DNA of 64,000 nt from Lysinibacillus fusiformis (GCF_007362955.1 NZ_CP041696.1:4464001-4528000), one strand, 5' to 3'. Counted from the stretch's first letter, positions 33,324 through 43,201 are shown. Notes: generated by a model from the letters alone, not told the origin. Numbers and translations are program-made.

Positions 33324-35480
33324 ATGAATGGAGCGCAAAAAGCGTTTTTTGAGGAAAAGGAGCGTTCACTTGGTGTTCGTCTAAATGATGTGCAGACGCA
33401 GGCGGTGTTGCAAACGAATGGCCCGCTGTTACTATTGGCATCTCCCGGTTCAGGAAAAACGACGACGATTATTATGCGTATTGGCTATATGATTGAGGCG
33501 CTTGGTGTGAATCCTTCTCGCATAAAGGCTGTCACGTTTAGTAAGGCATCGGCCGGTGATATGAAGGAACGTTTTGCAAAGTTTTTCCCGCATTTGCCAC
33601 CGGTTGATTTTTCGACGATTCATAGTTTAGCATTTCAAGTTGTGAGGCAGACACTTGAACGTCAGGGCATTTCGTACGGCATCATTGAAGAATCGGACAA
33701 GCCTGGTGTTGTTTCAAAAAAACGAGTGCTTCGCGAGATTTTTGAACAATTAAATGGCTCAAAAATTACCGAAGATCAGTTAGACGAGCTACTGACGTAC
33801 ATAACGTTTATCAAAAATAAAATGCTGACAGAACAGGAATGGGCAATTGCAGAAGTAAAGGTGCCAAGAAAAGTTGAGATTTTACAGCGTTACGAGGAAT
33901 ATAAACGCACAGGTAGTGATCGTTTGTTAATTGATTTTGACGATATGCTATTAATGGCGAATGATATTTTCACAAAAAATCGAGAGGTGTTGGCGCAATA
34001 CCAACGCCGCTACGATTATTATTTAACGGATGAAAGTCAGGATACATCGCCAGTTCAACATGAGATCATCGCGAAGCTCGTCGCAGTCCATCAAAATTTA
34101 TGCGTCGTTGCAGATGAGGATCAGGCCATTTATAGCTGGCGCGGTGCAGAGCCAGATTATTTGTTGAATTTCCAAAAGATATATCCGGAGGCGCATGTTT
34201 TACTTATGACGCAAAACTATCGTTCATCTGCAACGATTGTAGAGCCAGCCAATATATTCATACAGCGAAATAAAAAGCGTTATAACAAACAAATGTTTAC
34301 GAAAAATCCTGCAGCAGAGCCAATCTCGTTTAAAATCCTAGAGAATTACAATTTACAGGCCAAATATTTAGTGGACCAATTGAAAAATCTGTCTAAGCGC
34401 GGCTCAACGGCTATTTTATATCGAAATAATATGTCAGCCATTCCGCTTATGGACGCGTTTGACAGAGCAGGTTTGCCTTTCTATATGAAAGATTCCACGA
34501 TTCGCTTTTTCACACATTGGGTCGTGGACGATATTATGAACTTCATGCGTTTAGCGTACAATACAAAAAATATTACGGTATTTGAAAAAGTTTACAGAAA
34601 AATGAATGCTTATATTACGCCAACGCAATTGAAGGCGCTACAGAAAGTTCCAGAAGATAGTTGTGTATTCACACAGTTGTTAGAGCATGTTGAGTTAAAG
34701 GATTATCAGCTTGAGTATATTAAGCGGATTCGCAAAACGTATGATAGCATTCAATTTGATAAAACGACGCCAACAGCCATGCTAGAGCATATCCGTTATG
34801 ACTTTGGTTATGAGCGTACCTTAAAGAAAATGAGTGAGAAACTCGGTTTTAATTATGAAAATTTATTAGATATTGTGAATATACTTGGTTTAATTGCTCG
34901 TTATACGCCCACGATGACCGAATTTGCGGGTCGTTTGAAGCAGCTTGAAAATTTAGCACGTTCGTCTCATATAAAAAATGAATTGAATGTAATTACACTG
35001 ACAACATTGCACAGTTCAAAAGGCTTGGAATTTGACCGTGTGTATTTGATTGACTTGATTGAGGGGATTTTACCAAGTGAGGCTGAAGAAGAAATCGAGG
35101 AAGAAACACGACTCTTTTATGTCGGTATTACGCGTGCGATTCGCCATTTGGAATTAATTTCGTATAGTAAGCGCTTTAAAACAAGTGTGGTGCCATCGAT
35201 TTTCATGAAGGCGTTAAAACAAATCGTCTCCCCGCAGGAATTGCCAAAGAAAGCACCGAAAAGTCCGAGGAAAGCACTGAAGCAATACCGTAATGAGCGA
35301 ACGATTACAACCGAGTCAGCGTTAATCGTTGGCTCAAAAGTAAAGCATGTGATTTTTGGAGAAGGGGAAATATTAGCCATTACGAGTACCACGATTGAAT
35401 TGTCATTTGCTACGGGGATTAAGCAGTTTCTGACGGATACATGTTTACAGCAAGGCTATTTAGAAACGATGGAAGATTAA
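33324..35480 (+). CDS. UvrD/PcrA-superfamily DNA helicase (YjcD-like)
   Basis: A 718-residue superfamily 1A helicase with all motifs: LASPGSGKTTTI (Walker A, near 38), DYYLTDESQDTS (motif II, near 233), DEDQAIYSWRGAEPDY (motif III, near 263), QNYRSS (motif IV), TLHSSKGLEFDRVYLID (motif V, near 558) and EETRLFYVGITRA (motif VI). The C-terminal 60 residues (VGSKVKHVIFGEGEILAI) match the PcrA-type Tudor-like tail that binds RNA polymerase or partners. ATG 33324 follows CGGAG. The DESQD box and length fit YjcD-type paralogues more than PcrA. It probably unwinds DNA in repair; a terminator follows. Confidence 0.9.
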   Translation: MNGAQKAFFEEKERSLGVRLNDVQTQAVLQTNGPLLLLASPGSGKTTTIIMRIGYMIEALGVNPSRIKAVTFSKASAGDMKERFAKFFPHLPPVDFSTIHSLAFQVVRQTLERQGISYGIIEESDKPGVVSKKRVLREIFEQLNGSKITEDQLDELLTYITFIKNKMLTEQEWAIAEVKVPRKVEILQRYEEYKRTGSDRLLIDFDDMLLMANDIFTKNREVLAQYQRRYDYYLTDESQDTSPVQHEIIAKLVAVHQNLCVVADEDQAIYSWRGAEPDYLLNFQKIYPEAHVLLMTQNYRSSATIVEPANIFIQRNKKRYNKQMFTKNPAAEPISFKILENYNLQAKYLVDQLKNLSKRGSTAILYRNNMSAIPLMDAFDRAGLPFYMKDSTIRFFTHWVVDDIMNFMRLAYNTKNITVFEKVYRKMNAYITPTQLKALQKVPEDSCVFTQLLEHVELKDYQLEYIKRIRKTYDSIQFDKTTPTAMLEHIRYDFGYERTLKKMSEKLGFNYENLLDIVNILGLIARYTPTMTEFAGRLKQLENLARSSHIKNELNVITLTTLHSSKGLEFDRVYLIDLIEGILPSEAEEEIEEETRLFYVGITRAIRHLELISYSKRFKTSVVPSIFMKALKQIVSPQELPKKAPKSPRKALKQYRNERTITTESALIVGSKVKHVIFGEGEILAITSTTIELSFATGIKQFLTDTCLQQGYLETMED

Positions 35481-35482
35481 AT

Positions 35483-35516
35483 AAAGCGTATTCGAGATTA
35501 TTTCGAATACGCTTTT
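35483..35516 (+). terminator. Terminator of the helicase gene
   Basis: AAGCGTATTCGA pairs with TTCGAATACGCTT around GATTAT, with a T tail, 3 bp after the stop. Confidence 0.85.
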
Positions 35517-35519
35517 ATA

Positions 35520-35680
35520 TGTAGTTCTTGTCCTTGCTACATAAATAATCCCCTTTTGAACGATAATTTATAGGAACTATCCGATAATAATAAAAATTAT
35601 TCACATAAGTAACCCATACAAAAGTCATTATGTCCAAATTCAGAGATAAAAATGTCCAGATAAACCTGTTAAATTTTTTA
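35520..35680. repeat. Dispersed repeat block (TTCTTGTCC and AATCCCCTTTTGAACG units)
   Basis: GTAGTTCTTGTCC at 35521-35534 belongs to a repeat seen at 45.5 and 59.7-59.9 kb. The following AATCCCCTTTTGAACGAT... segment (about 35548-35588) recurs in inverted orientation near 40953-40992. TGTCCAAAT and TGTCCAGAT at 35629 and 35652 look like further half-sites. The arrangement suggests an old transposon end. Confidence 0.6.
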
Positions 35681-35785
35681 TTTAAACCAATAAGAAATAG
35701 TTGTTGATGGATAAGATTAATCTCAGTGGGATAAAATATTTGTGAACTTAAAAAGTTTAAATTTCAAGGATTGGGAGGACTAAAT

Positions 35786-36127
35786 ATGTCATCTGAAATG
35801 GGAGAAATACATCGTACTGGTCGAGACATTAACGACGTAATAGTACATTTTGGTGGGCAAGCTGAGAGTGTTTTTAGTTCATTGGCTGAACCAGGTCGAC
35901 TTTCAATACAAAAGAAAGCAGACGATTTAGCTGCACAGTATCTTGAAAGTAATCCTAATCCAGACTATTATGATTGTGTTGAAATTGTATCAGAGGGAGT
36001 TTCGACAGCAGGGAACGAAATAAAGGCTAGCAGTGGTTCTTGGGGAGAATCAGTAGATGCAGCACTTGCTGCTGGTGTTGGAATTCCAGCAGCAAAAATA
36101 GCTTGTAAAAGAATAACGATGTCTTAA
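35786..36127 (+). CDS. Hypothetical protein, unrecognised
   Basis: A 113-residue frame starting at ATG 35786 with GGGAGG 8 nt upstream. It is small, mildly acidic, with helical QKKADDLAAQYLESNPNPDY and an alanine/glycine-rich C terminus (VDAALAAGVGIPAAKIACKR). No signal peptide or membrane helix. I recognise no family. It lies alone between two dispersed repeats, so it may be cargo of a transposon. Confidence 0.55.
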   Translation: MSSEMGEIHRTGRDINDVIVHFGGQAESVFSSLAEPGRLSIQKKADDLAAQYLESNPNPDYYDCVEIVSEGVSTAGNEIKASSGSWGESVDAALAAGVGIPAAKIACKRITMS

Positions 36128-36179
36128 CATTAATTTTTGAAAAAGCGTAGGCGTAAAAAGCTTATGCTTTTTGATATTT

Positions 36180-36260
36180 GTTGACGTATCCAATCCTTCC
36201 TTCACGCAAAATAATTTTAGTTTACACAATATAAACACCTTGGGTAAATATCTGTTGCAA
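36180..36260 (+). repeat. Dispersed repeat: AATAATTTTAGTTTACA unit
   Basis: GACGTATCCAA followed by CTTCACGCAAAATAATTTTA and GTTTACACAATATAAA recurs at about 40887-40930 and 59936-59985 with few differences. Three copies, all intergenic, in the same orientation. Confidence 0.7.
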
Positions 36261-36309
36261 TTCAAAACATAAAATCATAATATAAGAATATAGTTATATA
36301 CTAATTAAG

Positions 36310-36365
36310 TCACCTTATTTCAAGGTGATTTTATTTTAAATAATATATAAGCAAATAGTTATATA
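36310..36365 (+). promoter_or_regulatory. Leader of the ars operon: hairpin and ArsR-type dyad
   Basis: TCACCTT...AAGGTGA (36310-36328) plus T residues is a small terminator. TATATAA-GCAAATAG-TTATATA (36344-36365) is a dyad just upstream of the arsR ribosome site, a typical ArsR operator position; the preceding AATATAGTTATATACT near 36287 repeats half of it. Confidence 0.6.
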
Positions 36366-36379
36366 AGGAGTGCAGATAT

Positions 36380-36706
36380 ATGGAAAACACACTAATTGAA
36401 AAACAATTAAAAGCAGCAGCCGATTTGAATCGCATTAAATTACTTGCATGTATGAAAAATGGGGAGGTTTGTGTATGTGATTTTGTGGATGTTCTAGGCA
36501 TATCACAACCAGCCGTTAGTCAGCATCTACGAAAATTAAAGGAGGCAGGCATTATTACGGAACGAAAAGTAGGGACTTGGAAACATTATCGATTAGTTGA
36601 GGATCAAACGCCACTGTTGAAAGGCATTTTAGAACAAATTCAGCCTTTAAATGGGTGCAACTGTGGCACAGATTGTTGCCACGTAGGGGGAACTGATGAT
36701 GAGTAA
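36380..36706 (+). CDS. arsR: ArsR arsenic-responsive repressor
   Basis: A 108-residue winged-helix repressor with [14 protein letters not shown] (arsenite-binding CxC at the start of helix 3) followed by [17 protein letters not shown] (DNA recognition). The C-terminal [10 protein letters not shown] adds further thiols that may contribute to metal binding. AAGGAG precedes the ATG. It overlaps the ACR3 gene by 11 nt and heads the ars operon. Confidence 0.95.
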   Translation: MENTLIEKQLKAAADLNRIKLLACMKNGEVCVCDFVDVLGISQPAVSQHLRKLKEAGIITERKVGTWKHYRLVEDQTPLLKGILEQIQPLNGCNCGTDCCHVGGTDDE

Positions 36707-37757
36707 TGAATCTTTAACCAAACAGCTTTCTTTTCTAGATCGTTACCTAACCCTTTGGATATTTGTTGCGATGGGAATAGGAGTTTTATTAAGTATCACG
36801 ATGCCCAATATTGGTGAAGCATTAGAGTCCATGTCTATTGGAACAACATCTATACCGATTGCTATAGGGTTAATTGTCATGATGTACCCGCCATTAGCGA
36901 AAGTAAAGTATGAAGAAATGTGGCGAGTGTTTAAGGATTGGAAAGTGCTTTTACTATCATTTTTTCAAAACTGGTTACTCGGACCGTTCTTAATGTTCTT
37001 TTTAGCCATCATCTTCCTGCACGATTATCCTGAATATATGGCTGGACTTATTATGATTGGTTTAGCTCGCTGTATTGCAATGGTCATTGTGTGGAATGAT
37101 TTAGCACGTGGAGATCGTGAATATGTAGCTGGTTTAGTTGCCTTTAACTCTATCTTTCAAATCGTGACGTATTCAATTTTTGCTTACTTTTTCTTAAATG
37201 TATTACCGGGTTGGTTTGGTTTAGAGAATTTCAATGTATCCATTTCCATGTGGGAGATTACAAAGAGTGTACTTATTTACTTAGGTATACCATTTGCTGC
37301 AGGGTTCCTCACACGATGGATAGGGATTAAAACAAAAGGAAAACAGTCGTATGAAGAAAAGTTCTTACCGAAGATTTCACCACTTACTTTAATTGCTCTT
37401 TTGTTCACGATTGTGATGATGTTTGCCTTAAATGGTGAGCAATTAGTTGAACTACCACTTGATGTAGTACGAATTGCTATTCCTTTATTTATTTACTTTG
37501 TTGTCATGTTTGCTGTTTCATTCTTCTCTTCACGTAAAACTGGCGCATCTTATCCTGTCACAGCCGCCCTTTCTTTTACAGCTGCAAGTAACAACTTTGA
37601 GTTAGCGATTGCTGTGGCAGTTGGCGTATTTGGCCTTCATAGTGGAGTGGCATTCGCCGCAGTTATTGGTCCACTTGTAGAAGTACCTGTTCTCATCGGA
37701 CTTGTATGGGTTGCCTTACGTTGGCAAAAAAAATACTTTAAAACCATTAAATTATAA
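36696..37757 (+). CDS. acr3: ACR3-family arsenite efflux permease
   Basis: This 353-residue protein has about ten membrane helices and ACR3 signatures: [34 protein letters not shown] near 112-131 (with the conserved cysteine) and [20 protein letters not shown] near 286-305. It extrudes arsenite using the proton motive force. The start overlaps arsR and a 12-bp gap leads to arsC, so the three form one operon. Confidence 0.95.
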   Translation: MMSNESLTKQLSFLDRYLTLWIFVAMGIGVLLSITMPNIGEALESMSIGTTSIPIAIGLIVMMYPPLAKVKYEEMWRVFKDWKVLLLSFFQNWLLGPFLMFFLAIIFLHDYPEYMAGLIMIGLARCIAMVIVWNDLARGDREYVAGLVAFNSIFQIVTYSIFAYFFLNVLPGWFGLENFNVSISMWEITKSVLIYLGIPFAAGFLTRWIGIKTKGKQSYEEKFLPKISPLTLIALLFTIVMMFALNGEQLVELPLDVVRIAIPLFIYFVVMFAVSFFSSRKTGASYPVTAALSFTAASNNFELAIAVAVGVFGLHSGVAFAAVIGPLVEVPVLIGLVWVALRWQKKYFKTIKL

Positions 37758-37769
37758 GGAGTACTTATT

Positions 37770-38189
37770 ATGACAAATACACTATATTTCTTGTGTACAG
37801 GTAACTCATGCCGTAGTCAGATGGCTGAAGGATGGGCAAAAAAATTACTACCTACAAATTGGACAGTTAAAAGTGCTGGCATAGAAGCGCATGGAGTAAA
37901 TCCGAATGCCATTAAAGCGATGGCAGAGGTAGGGGTTGATATTTCAAATCATTCATCAGATTTAATTGATTTTGAGACATTAAACAATGCCACATTAGTT
38001 GTTACGTTATGTGGGGATGCAGCTGATAAATGCCCAATGACGCCTCCTCACGTTCACCGTGAGCATTGGGGAATTGAAGATCCAACGAAAGCAACAGGTA
38101 CAGATGAAGAAAAATGGACTGTATTCCAAAATGTACGTGATGCAATCGGCAAACGCATTGAGCAATTTGTAGCCGAGGAGCTGAAGTAA
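37770..38189 (+). CDS. arsC: Thioredoxin-dependent arsenate reductase ArsC
   Basis: A 139-residue low-molecular-weight phosphatase-fold ArsC with the P-loop [15 protein letters not shown] (Cys 10) and the second and third redox cysteines in [12 protein letters not shown], as in Bacillus and Staphylococcus enzymes. It reduces arsenate to arsenite for ACR3 to export. AAGGAG lies 8 nt before the ATG. Confidence 0.96.
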   Translation: MTNTLYFLCTGNSCRSQMAEGWAKKLLPTNWTVKSAGIEAHGVNPNAIKAMAEVGVDISNHSSDLIDFETLNNATLVVTLCGDAADKCPMTPPHVHREHWGIEDPTKATGTDEEKWTVFQNVRDAIGKRIEQFVAEELK

Positions 38190-38280
38190 ATTTGAACAAC
38201 TCTTCATCTTGCTAACCAGAGACCTAGAATATACTGTCTGTCTTAGTAGTTATTTAATTCGTTGAATGGAGGATTAAAAA

Positions 38281-38424
38281 ATGACAGTAAATCATGCTAG
38301 CGTATTAACTAAAGATTATTTTATCGCTTATTTAAAGTTAATAATGAGTAGTAGAGAATACACATTAATAGAGGCTAAAGAGTTTGCTTTTGATTTCTTC
38401 TTTAAAGGTGATATGAAACGCTAA
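38281..38424 (+). CDS. Small ORF between arsC and the flavoprotein gene
   Basis: A 47-codon frame with a strong ribosome site (GGAGG, 38269-38273) and ATG 38281, encoding MTVNHASVLTKDYFIAYLKL, then SREYTLIEAKEFAFDFF and FKGDMKR. It is mixed helical with an aromatic C terminus and no cysteines. The spacing and ribosome site make translation plausible; no family is recognised. Confidence 0.5.
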   Translation: MTVNHASVLTKDYFIAYLKLIMSSREYTLIEAKEFAFDFFFKGDMKR

Positions 38425-38606
38425 GACACCTCTACATGGTGACAATTCGAAAAAGCTATAAAAAGAACTTGATAAAACGATTTGTAAAATTGAAGTGTAC
38501 TAAATACACTCACAAAGTTTAAATAAACGTCTAGCTAGCTGCTAGAAGTAAAAAATACTTTTTATATAAGAGATTGCTTATATAAAGGGTGAAAGAGGAG
38601 AAGTTA

Positions 38607-39965
38607 ATGATGAAAACACTAAAAGTAATAAATCAAAATGGTTCTTGTTGTACTCCTGCTAAGAATATTGAGGTACAGGAGACTGTAAATAATTCTAATA
38701 AGAATTTACCGATTGTAATAATTGGCGCAGGTCCAATCGGATTAGCTGCAGCTGCTCATTTAGGAGAACAAAAGCAAGCATTTATTTTACTAGAGGCAGG
38801 GCGTGAAATAGCACATAATATTCGTAGTTGGGGGCATGTTACGTTATTTTCTCCATGGCGATATAACATCAATAAAGCTGCCAAAGCTTTATTAGATGCC
38901 TCCGATTGGGTAGAACCTAATTTAAATACGTTACCAACGGGAAATGAATTAATTGATCTCTATTTAAAACCTTTGGCTGAGCTAGTACAAATAAAGCCTA
39001 ACATTCAATTGAACGCAAAAGTAGTGGGGATTTCACGACAATTTAATGATAAGATGAAGACAAAAAATCGAGTACAACAATCCTTTAATATTTATGTTGA
39101 ACAAGAGAATGACATCAATATCATTGAGGCCAGAGCTGTCATTGATGCGACGGGTACCTGGGGAAATCCAAATCCGGCGAATTCTACAGGTGTTTGGCTA
39201 CAAAATGAAAAAGCATTAGCAGATCACATTGAGTATGGTATTCCAGATATAAATTCGAATGCTAAGAGATATGCCAATAAGAAGATTGCTGTTATTGGTG
39301 GTGGCCATTCAGCTATCAATACCTTATTGTCACTTGCTGAATTACAAAAAGGAAATCCTTCAACAAAATTAGTATGGATTATGCGTAAAAAATCTGTTGA
39401 AGAAGCATATGGTGGCGAAGAAAAAGATGCATTAGCAGCACGTGGCGCACTCGGTGTACGTATTCATGAATTAGTAGATACAGGTAAAGTTGAGGTAATA
39501 ACACCTTTCTATATCTCACAGTTGAAGAAAGAAGAGAGCATTCAAATTGTTGGTACTATTAACGGGGAACAAAAAGTATTAACAGGATTTGAAGAGCTTA
39601 TTGTTAATGCAGGAAATAGACCAGACCTTTCAATTAACAGCGAATTACGCCTTTCCATTGATTCAGCAACAGAAAGTGTGCTTGCATTAGCGCCATTAAT
39701 TGATCCAAATGAGCATAGTTGTGGTACAGTAAGAGCACATGGAGAAGAAATTCTACGCCAACCAGAAAATAACTTTTACATTGTCGGTGCAAAAAGTTAT
39801 GGACGCGCACCAACATTTTTAATGGCAACAGGTTATGAACAAGTCCGTTCAATAACAGCTTATTTATCAGGTGATAATGAAGCTTCGAAACGTGTGGAAT
39901 TGGAGTTACCTGAAACAGGGGTCTGCGGTATAAATCTTGCCAATCAATCAAATTCATGTTGTTAA
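38607..39965 (+). CDS. FAD/NAD(P)-binding flavoprotein of the arsenic cluster (ArsO/CzcO-like)
   Basis: A 452-residue flavoprotein with VIIGAGPIGLAAAAHL (FAD loop, near 37), an ATG-type motif DATGTWGNPNP, and a second dinucleotide loop IAVIGGGHSAINTLL. The C terminus retains YGRAPTFLMATGYEQVRS. It resembles the flavin monooxygenase-like proteins often encoded in ars operons. CC pairs lie at both ends (NGSCCTP near the N terminus, SNSCC at the C terminus), suggesting trivalent arsenic binding or redox transfer (inference). Start: ATG 38607 behind AGAGGAGAAG. A hairpin terminator follows. Confidence 0.82.
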   Translation: MMKTLKVINQNGSCCTPAKNIEVQETVNNSNKNLPIVIIGAGPIGLAAAAHLGEQKQAFILLEAGREIAHNIRSWGHVTLFSPWRYNINKAAKALLDASDWVEPNLNTLPTGNELIDLYLKPLAELVQIKPNIQLNAKVVGISRQFNDKMKTKNRVQQSFNIYVEQENDINIIEARAVIDATGTWGNPNPANSTGVWLQNEKALADHIEYGIPDINSNAKRYANKKIAVIGGGHSAINTLLSLAELQKGNPSTKLVWIMRKKSVEEAYGGEEKDALAARGALGVRIHELVDTGKVEVITPFYISQLKKEESIQIVGTINGEQKVLTGFEELIVNAGNRPDLSINSELRLSIDSATESVLALAPLIDPNEHSCGTVRAHGEEILRQPENNFYIVGAKSYGRAPTFLMATGYEQVRSITAYLSGDNEASKRVELELPETGVCGINLANQSNSCC

Positions 39966-39972
39966 AAAATTT

Positions 39973-40000
39973 GACTGTTAGCGAAAGCTAGCAGTCCTTT
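39973..40000 (+). terminator. Terminator after the flavoprotein gene
   Basis: GACTGTTAGC-GAAA-GCTAGCAGTC then CTTTT: a 10-bp stem with a stable tetraloop. Confidence 0.75.
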
Positions 40001-40018
40001 TAAAATACTCAGGGGGAA

Positions 40019-40600
40019 ATGGAATGGAAGGATTTAAAAGAGGTATTAAAGATTTATAAAGAAGGAATCGAAACAGGGATGGCAACCTTTGAAACAATTG
40101 TGCCAAGTGAACAGGTATGGGATGAAAGACATCATGCAACATTGCGCTTTGTTGCAGAAGAACACAATAGAGTGGTTGGTTGGATTGGCATTTCACCCGT
40201 TTCTACACGTGCTGTTTATTATGGAGTTGGAGAAGTTAGTGTTTATATATCGAGTGATAGTAAAGGGAAGGGTATTGCCTCGAAGCTATTTAAAATACTA
40301 ATTGAAGAGAGTGAAAAAGCAGGGTTTTGGACACTTCAATCATCTATCTTTGCCATCAATACATCAAGTATTCAATTACATAAAAAGATGGGCTTTAGAG
40401 TTGTTGGTACGAGAGAGAAGATTGCTCAGTTAAAAGGCGAGTGTCTAGTGCTTGGAAAAGTTGAATGTGTCCAAATAGATGAAGAAATCTATGCAGGAAA
40501 CTATAAAATAGCTATCAATAAGTGGAGGCCGCTTGCTAGTTTGGCAGGAGACTTTGCCGGACTGATGCCTTCATTTTCATATGGACAAAAAGGTAGATAA
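40019..40600 (+). CDS. ArsN1/PAT-like N-acetyltransferase
   Basis: A 193-residue GNAT protein. IYKEGIETGMATFET near residue 11 and VSVYISSDSKGKGIASKLFK near 76 follow arsinothricin/phosphinothricin acetyltransferases (ArsN1, PAT), as does LHKKMGFRVVGTREKIAQ near 120-137. Its place after an ars operon supports arsinothricin detoxification. Two oddities: GGGGGA lies too close to ATG 40019 and the usual first residues (IRPA-type) are missing, and after about residue 140 the C terminus no longer resembles the family, suggesting a rearranged 3' end. Activity is uncertain. Confidence 0.75.
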   Translation: MEWKDLKEVLKIYKEGIETGMATFETIVPSEQVWDERHHATLRFVAEEHNRVVGWIGISPVSTRAVYYGVGEVSVYISSDSKGKGIASKLFKILIEESEKAGFWTLQSSIFAINTSSIQLHKKMGFRVVGTREKIAQLKGECLVLGKVECVQIDEEIYAGNYKIAINKWRPLASLAGDFAGLMPSFSYGQKGR

Positions 40601-41209
<609 letters not shown>

Positions 41210-42115
41210 ATGAATGTCCTTGATTGTATCATTATAGGTGGAGGTCCTTCTGGGTTAAGTGCTAGCTTAACATTAGGAAGGGCTAGGAGAAACATTGCAT
41301 TATTTGACGATGGAACGAATAGGAATAAAGTGACACAAGCGTCACATGGATTTATTACTCGAGATGGGATAAAACCACAAGCGTTTAAGGAAATAGCGTT
41401 AAAAGAGTTGGACAATTACCCGTCCGTATCTTATTGTACTGCAACAGTTACTGAAATCATTAAGGATATAGGTAATGAGCGATTTACTGTCAAAACATCT
41501 ACTAGTCAGGAATTTGTTTCAGAAAAAATAATACTCGCCACCGGTATTCAAGAAATATTTACTATACCAAGTATAAGAAAGTTTTATGGAAAAAGTCTAT
41601 TTAGTTGTCCGTATTGTGATGGCTGGGAGCAAAAAGATAAGCCATTAGTGGTTATTGCAGAAAAAGAAGAGCATGTACTGCATTTGACTAAGTTAATTTA
41701 TAATTGGTCGCAGGATTTGGTTGTCTTAACGAATGGAGTTCAATTATCTAAAGAAGGTAAAATGGAGTTACAAAAACACAATATCAAAATTATATCGGAA
41801 AAGATAAAAGACTTAATAGGTAATGGCGGTTACTTACAAAAAATAGAGTTTGAATCAGGAGCAACAATTATAATATCGGGTGGATTTGTTGCCCCATCTT
41901 ATTATCGCCCAAATCAATTTGCTGAGAAGCTTGGCTGTGAAATTCATGAAAATGGAAAAGTTATAACAGATGGTGTTGGTAGAACAACCCAAAAAAACGT
42001 ATATATTGCAGGGGAAACCGAAAGATCTAAACCATCCTCTTTAATGATTTCAGCTGCTAAAGGTAATAAAGCTGCGGTTTCAGTAAATACTGATCTAACG
42101 ATGGAACGCTTTTGA
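41210..42115 (+). CDS. Thioredoxin-reductase-like FAD/NAD(P) oxidoreductase
   Basis: A 301-residue protein with CIIIGGGPSGLSASLTLGRA (FAD loop, near 6), SHGFITRDG, ILATGIQEIFTIP, and the redox site FSCPYCDGWE (CPYC, near 131). It ends with VYIAGETERSKPSSLMISAAKG. The second GxGxxG for NADPH is not obvious (VVIAEKEEH), so it resembles ferredoxin- or NADH-independent TrxR-like proteins. AGGAGGT-type site precedes ATG 41210. It may reduce a thiol or disulfide partner, possibly in the arsenic response; this is inference from position. Confidence 0.85.
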   Translation: MNVLDCIIIGGGPSGLSASLTLGRARRNIALFDDGTNRNKVTQASHGFITRDGIKPQAFKEIALKELDNYPSVSYCTATVTEIIKDIGNERFTVKTSTSQEFVSEKIILATGIQEIFTIPSIRKFYGKSLFSCPYCDGWEQKDKPLVVIAEKEEHVLHLTKLIYNWSQDLVVLTNGVQLSKEGKMELQKHNIKIISEKIKDLIGNGGYLQKIEFESGATIIISGGFVAPSYYRPNQFAEKLGCEIHENGKVITDGVGRTTQKNVYIAGETERSKPSSLMISAAKGNKAAVSVNTDLTMERF

Positions 42116-42156
42116 TTCGTCATTAGACCTTCTGCTTCAACTAAATAGGAACTATT

Positions 42157-42300
42157 ATTCATGGTCGCCCTCGCTTAGGTAAGACACGTGCTATTTCATA
42201 CCTAATCAAAGTACTTCCTGAAGAATTAAATCAAAATTCCTATGTTCCATATTAGATGTAGAACCTATAAAAGTGCTAGAGAAAGTAATTTGATTTTAGT
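42157..42300 (+). pseudogene. TnsC/TniB-like AAA ATPase fragment (Tn7-like)
   Basis: One frame reads GRPRLGKTRAISYLIKVLPE (Walker A GRPRLGKT), and after a one-base shift the next reads MFHIRCRTYKSARES, matching the P-loop and following strand of Tn7-like target-selection ATPases. The rest is absent. It lies in an otherwise gene-free 440-bp gap. Confidence 0.6.
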
Positions 42301-42538
42301 GACTTCAAAAATAAATTCGTATGTATCTTCCAAAAAAACATATTTGTTTTCTTTTCAAAAATATATGAACCTAGCGTTAAAACACAAGTGAAAAATTGCA
42401 AGCCATCCAAAACAGTTTTGGGGTTCAGTTCAACTTTGTTCAAAATGAGATTAATTTTTAGCAGTAAAATCAATTAAAGTATAGCTTTTTTGATCAATTT
42501 TTTTATTAAACTAACAAAAATACTTGCAACACCTGTTA

Positions 42539-42556
42539 TAGTACTGTACAGTACTA
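42539..42556 (+). promoter_or_regulatory. TetR operator (perfect palindrome), copy 1
   Basis: TAGTACTGTACAGTACTA is a perfect 18-bp palindrome just upstream of the TetR gene. A near copy precedes the target gene at 43169. Confidence 0.8.
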
Positions 42557-42577
42557 ATTATGACAAAGGTAAAATTA

Positions 42578-43144
42578 ATGAATCAAAAACGTGTGATTGA
42601 AGTAGCTGCAACATTATTTTTAGAAAAAGGGTTTGCTTATACAAGCATGGATGAATTAGTTCGTGTAAGCAAAGTTTCAAAGTCTAATGTGTATTATCAC
42701 TTCTCTAATAAGGAAGAATTGTTGGAAGGGGTCGTTGATTATTGGATTGAAATGTATCAATCTGCAATTGATGGCTTACTATCTCAAAACCAATTATTAG
42801 TTGAAGATCGTATCCAACTGTTTTTAAAGCAATTATCACAAGAAGTTCAGACGAGAGAATATAAGGGGAGCTGTCCATTTATTACGCTTTATATTCAAAG
42901 CCCTACAAATGCCACAAAAGTAAAAGAAAAAATAGGTCTTTTTTTTGCAGGATTACAAACGAAAGTTTCTCTATTACTTAAACAAGGGGTAGAGAATGGT
43001 GAATTTAGAAAGACAATTAATATTGACGAGGTTGCATCTCTTTTTATTACAAATCTTGAAGGAGCGCTATTTATTTCAGAAACACTGAAGGATGCTACTG
43101 TAATCATGAAAACAGCAGATCATTTTTTTAACTTGCTTCGATAA
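42578..43144 (+). CDS. TetR family regulator of the SDR/hydrolase fusion gene
   Basis: A 188-residue TetR protein: TSMDELVRVSKVSKSNVYYH near residue 23 is the helix-turn-helix, then FSNKEELLEGVV. The C terminus has the CPF-type segment (GSCPFITLYIQSPT) of the YxaF/LmrA subfamily. ATG 42578 is preferred since AAAGGT lies 9 nt upstream; ATG 42560 has none. Matching palindromes lie before this gene and before the next one, so it should repress both. Confidence 0.88.
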   Translation: MNQKRVIEVAATLFLEKGFAYTSMDELVRVSKVSKSNVYYHFSNKEELLEGVVDYWIEMYQSAIDGLLSQNQLLVEDRIQLFLKQLSQEVQTREYKGSCPFITLYIQSPTNATKVKEKIGLFFAGLQTKVSLLLKQGVENGEFRKTINIDEVASLFITNLEGALFISETLKDATVIMKTADHFFNLLR

Positions 43145-43168
43145 AAGAAGCATTTTTTTTACATCAAA

Positions 43169-43188
43169 TTAGTACTGTATAGTACTAA
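43169..43188 (+). promoter_or_regulatory. TetR operator, copy 2
   Basis: TTAGTACTGTATAGTACTAA repeats the 42539 palindrome with one central change and lies 14 bp before the start codon of the fusion gene. Confidence 0.8.
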
Positions 43189-43201
43189 AAGGAGGATTTA
43201 T

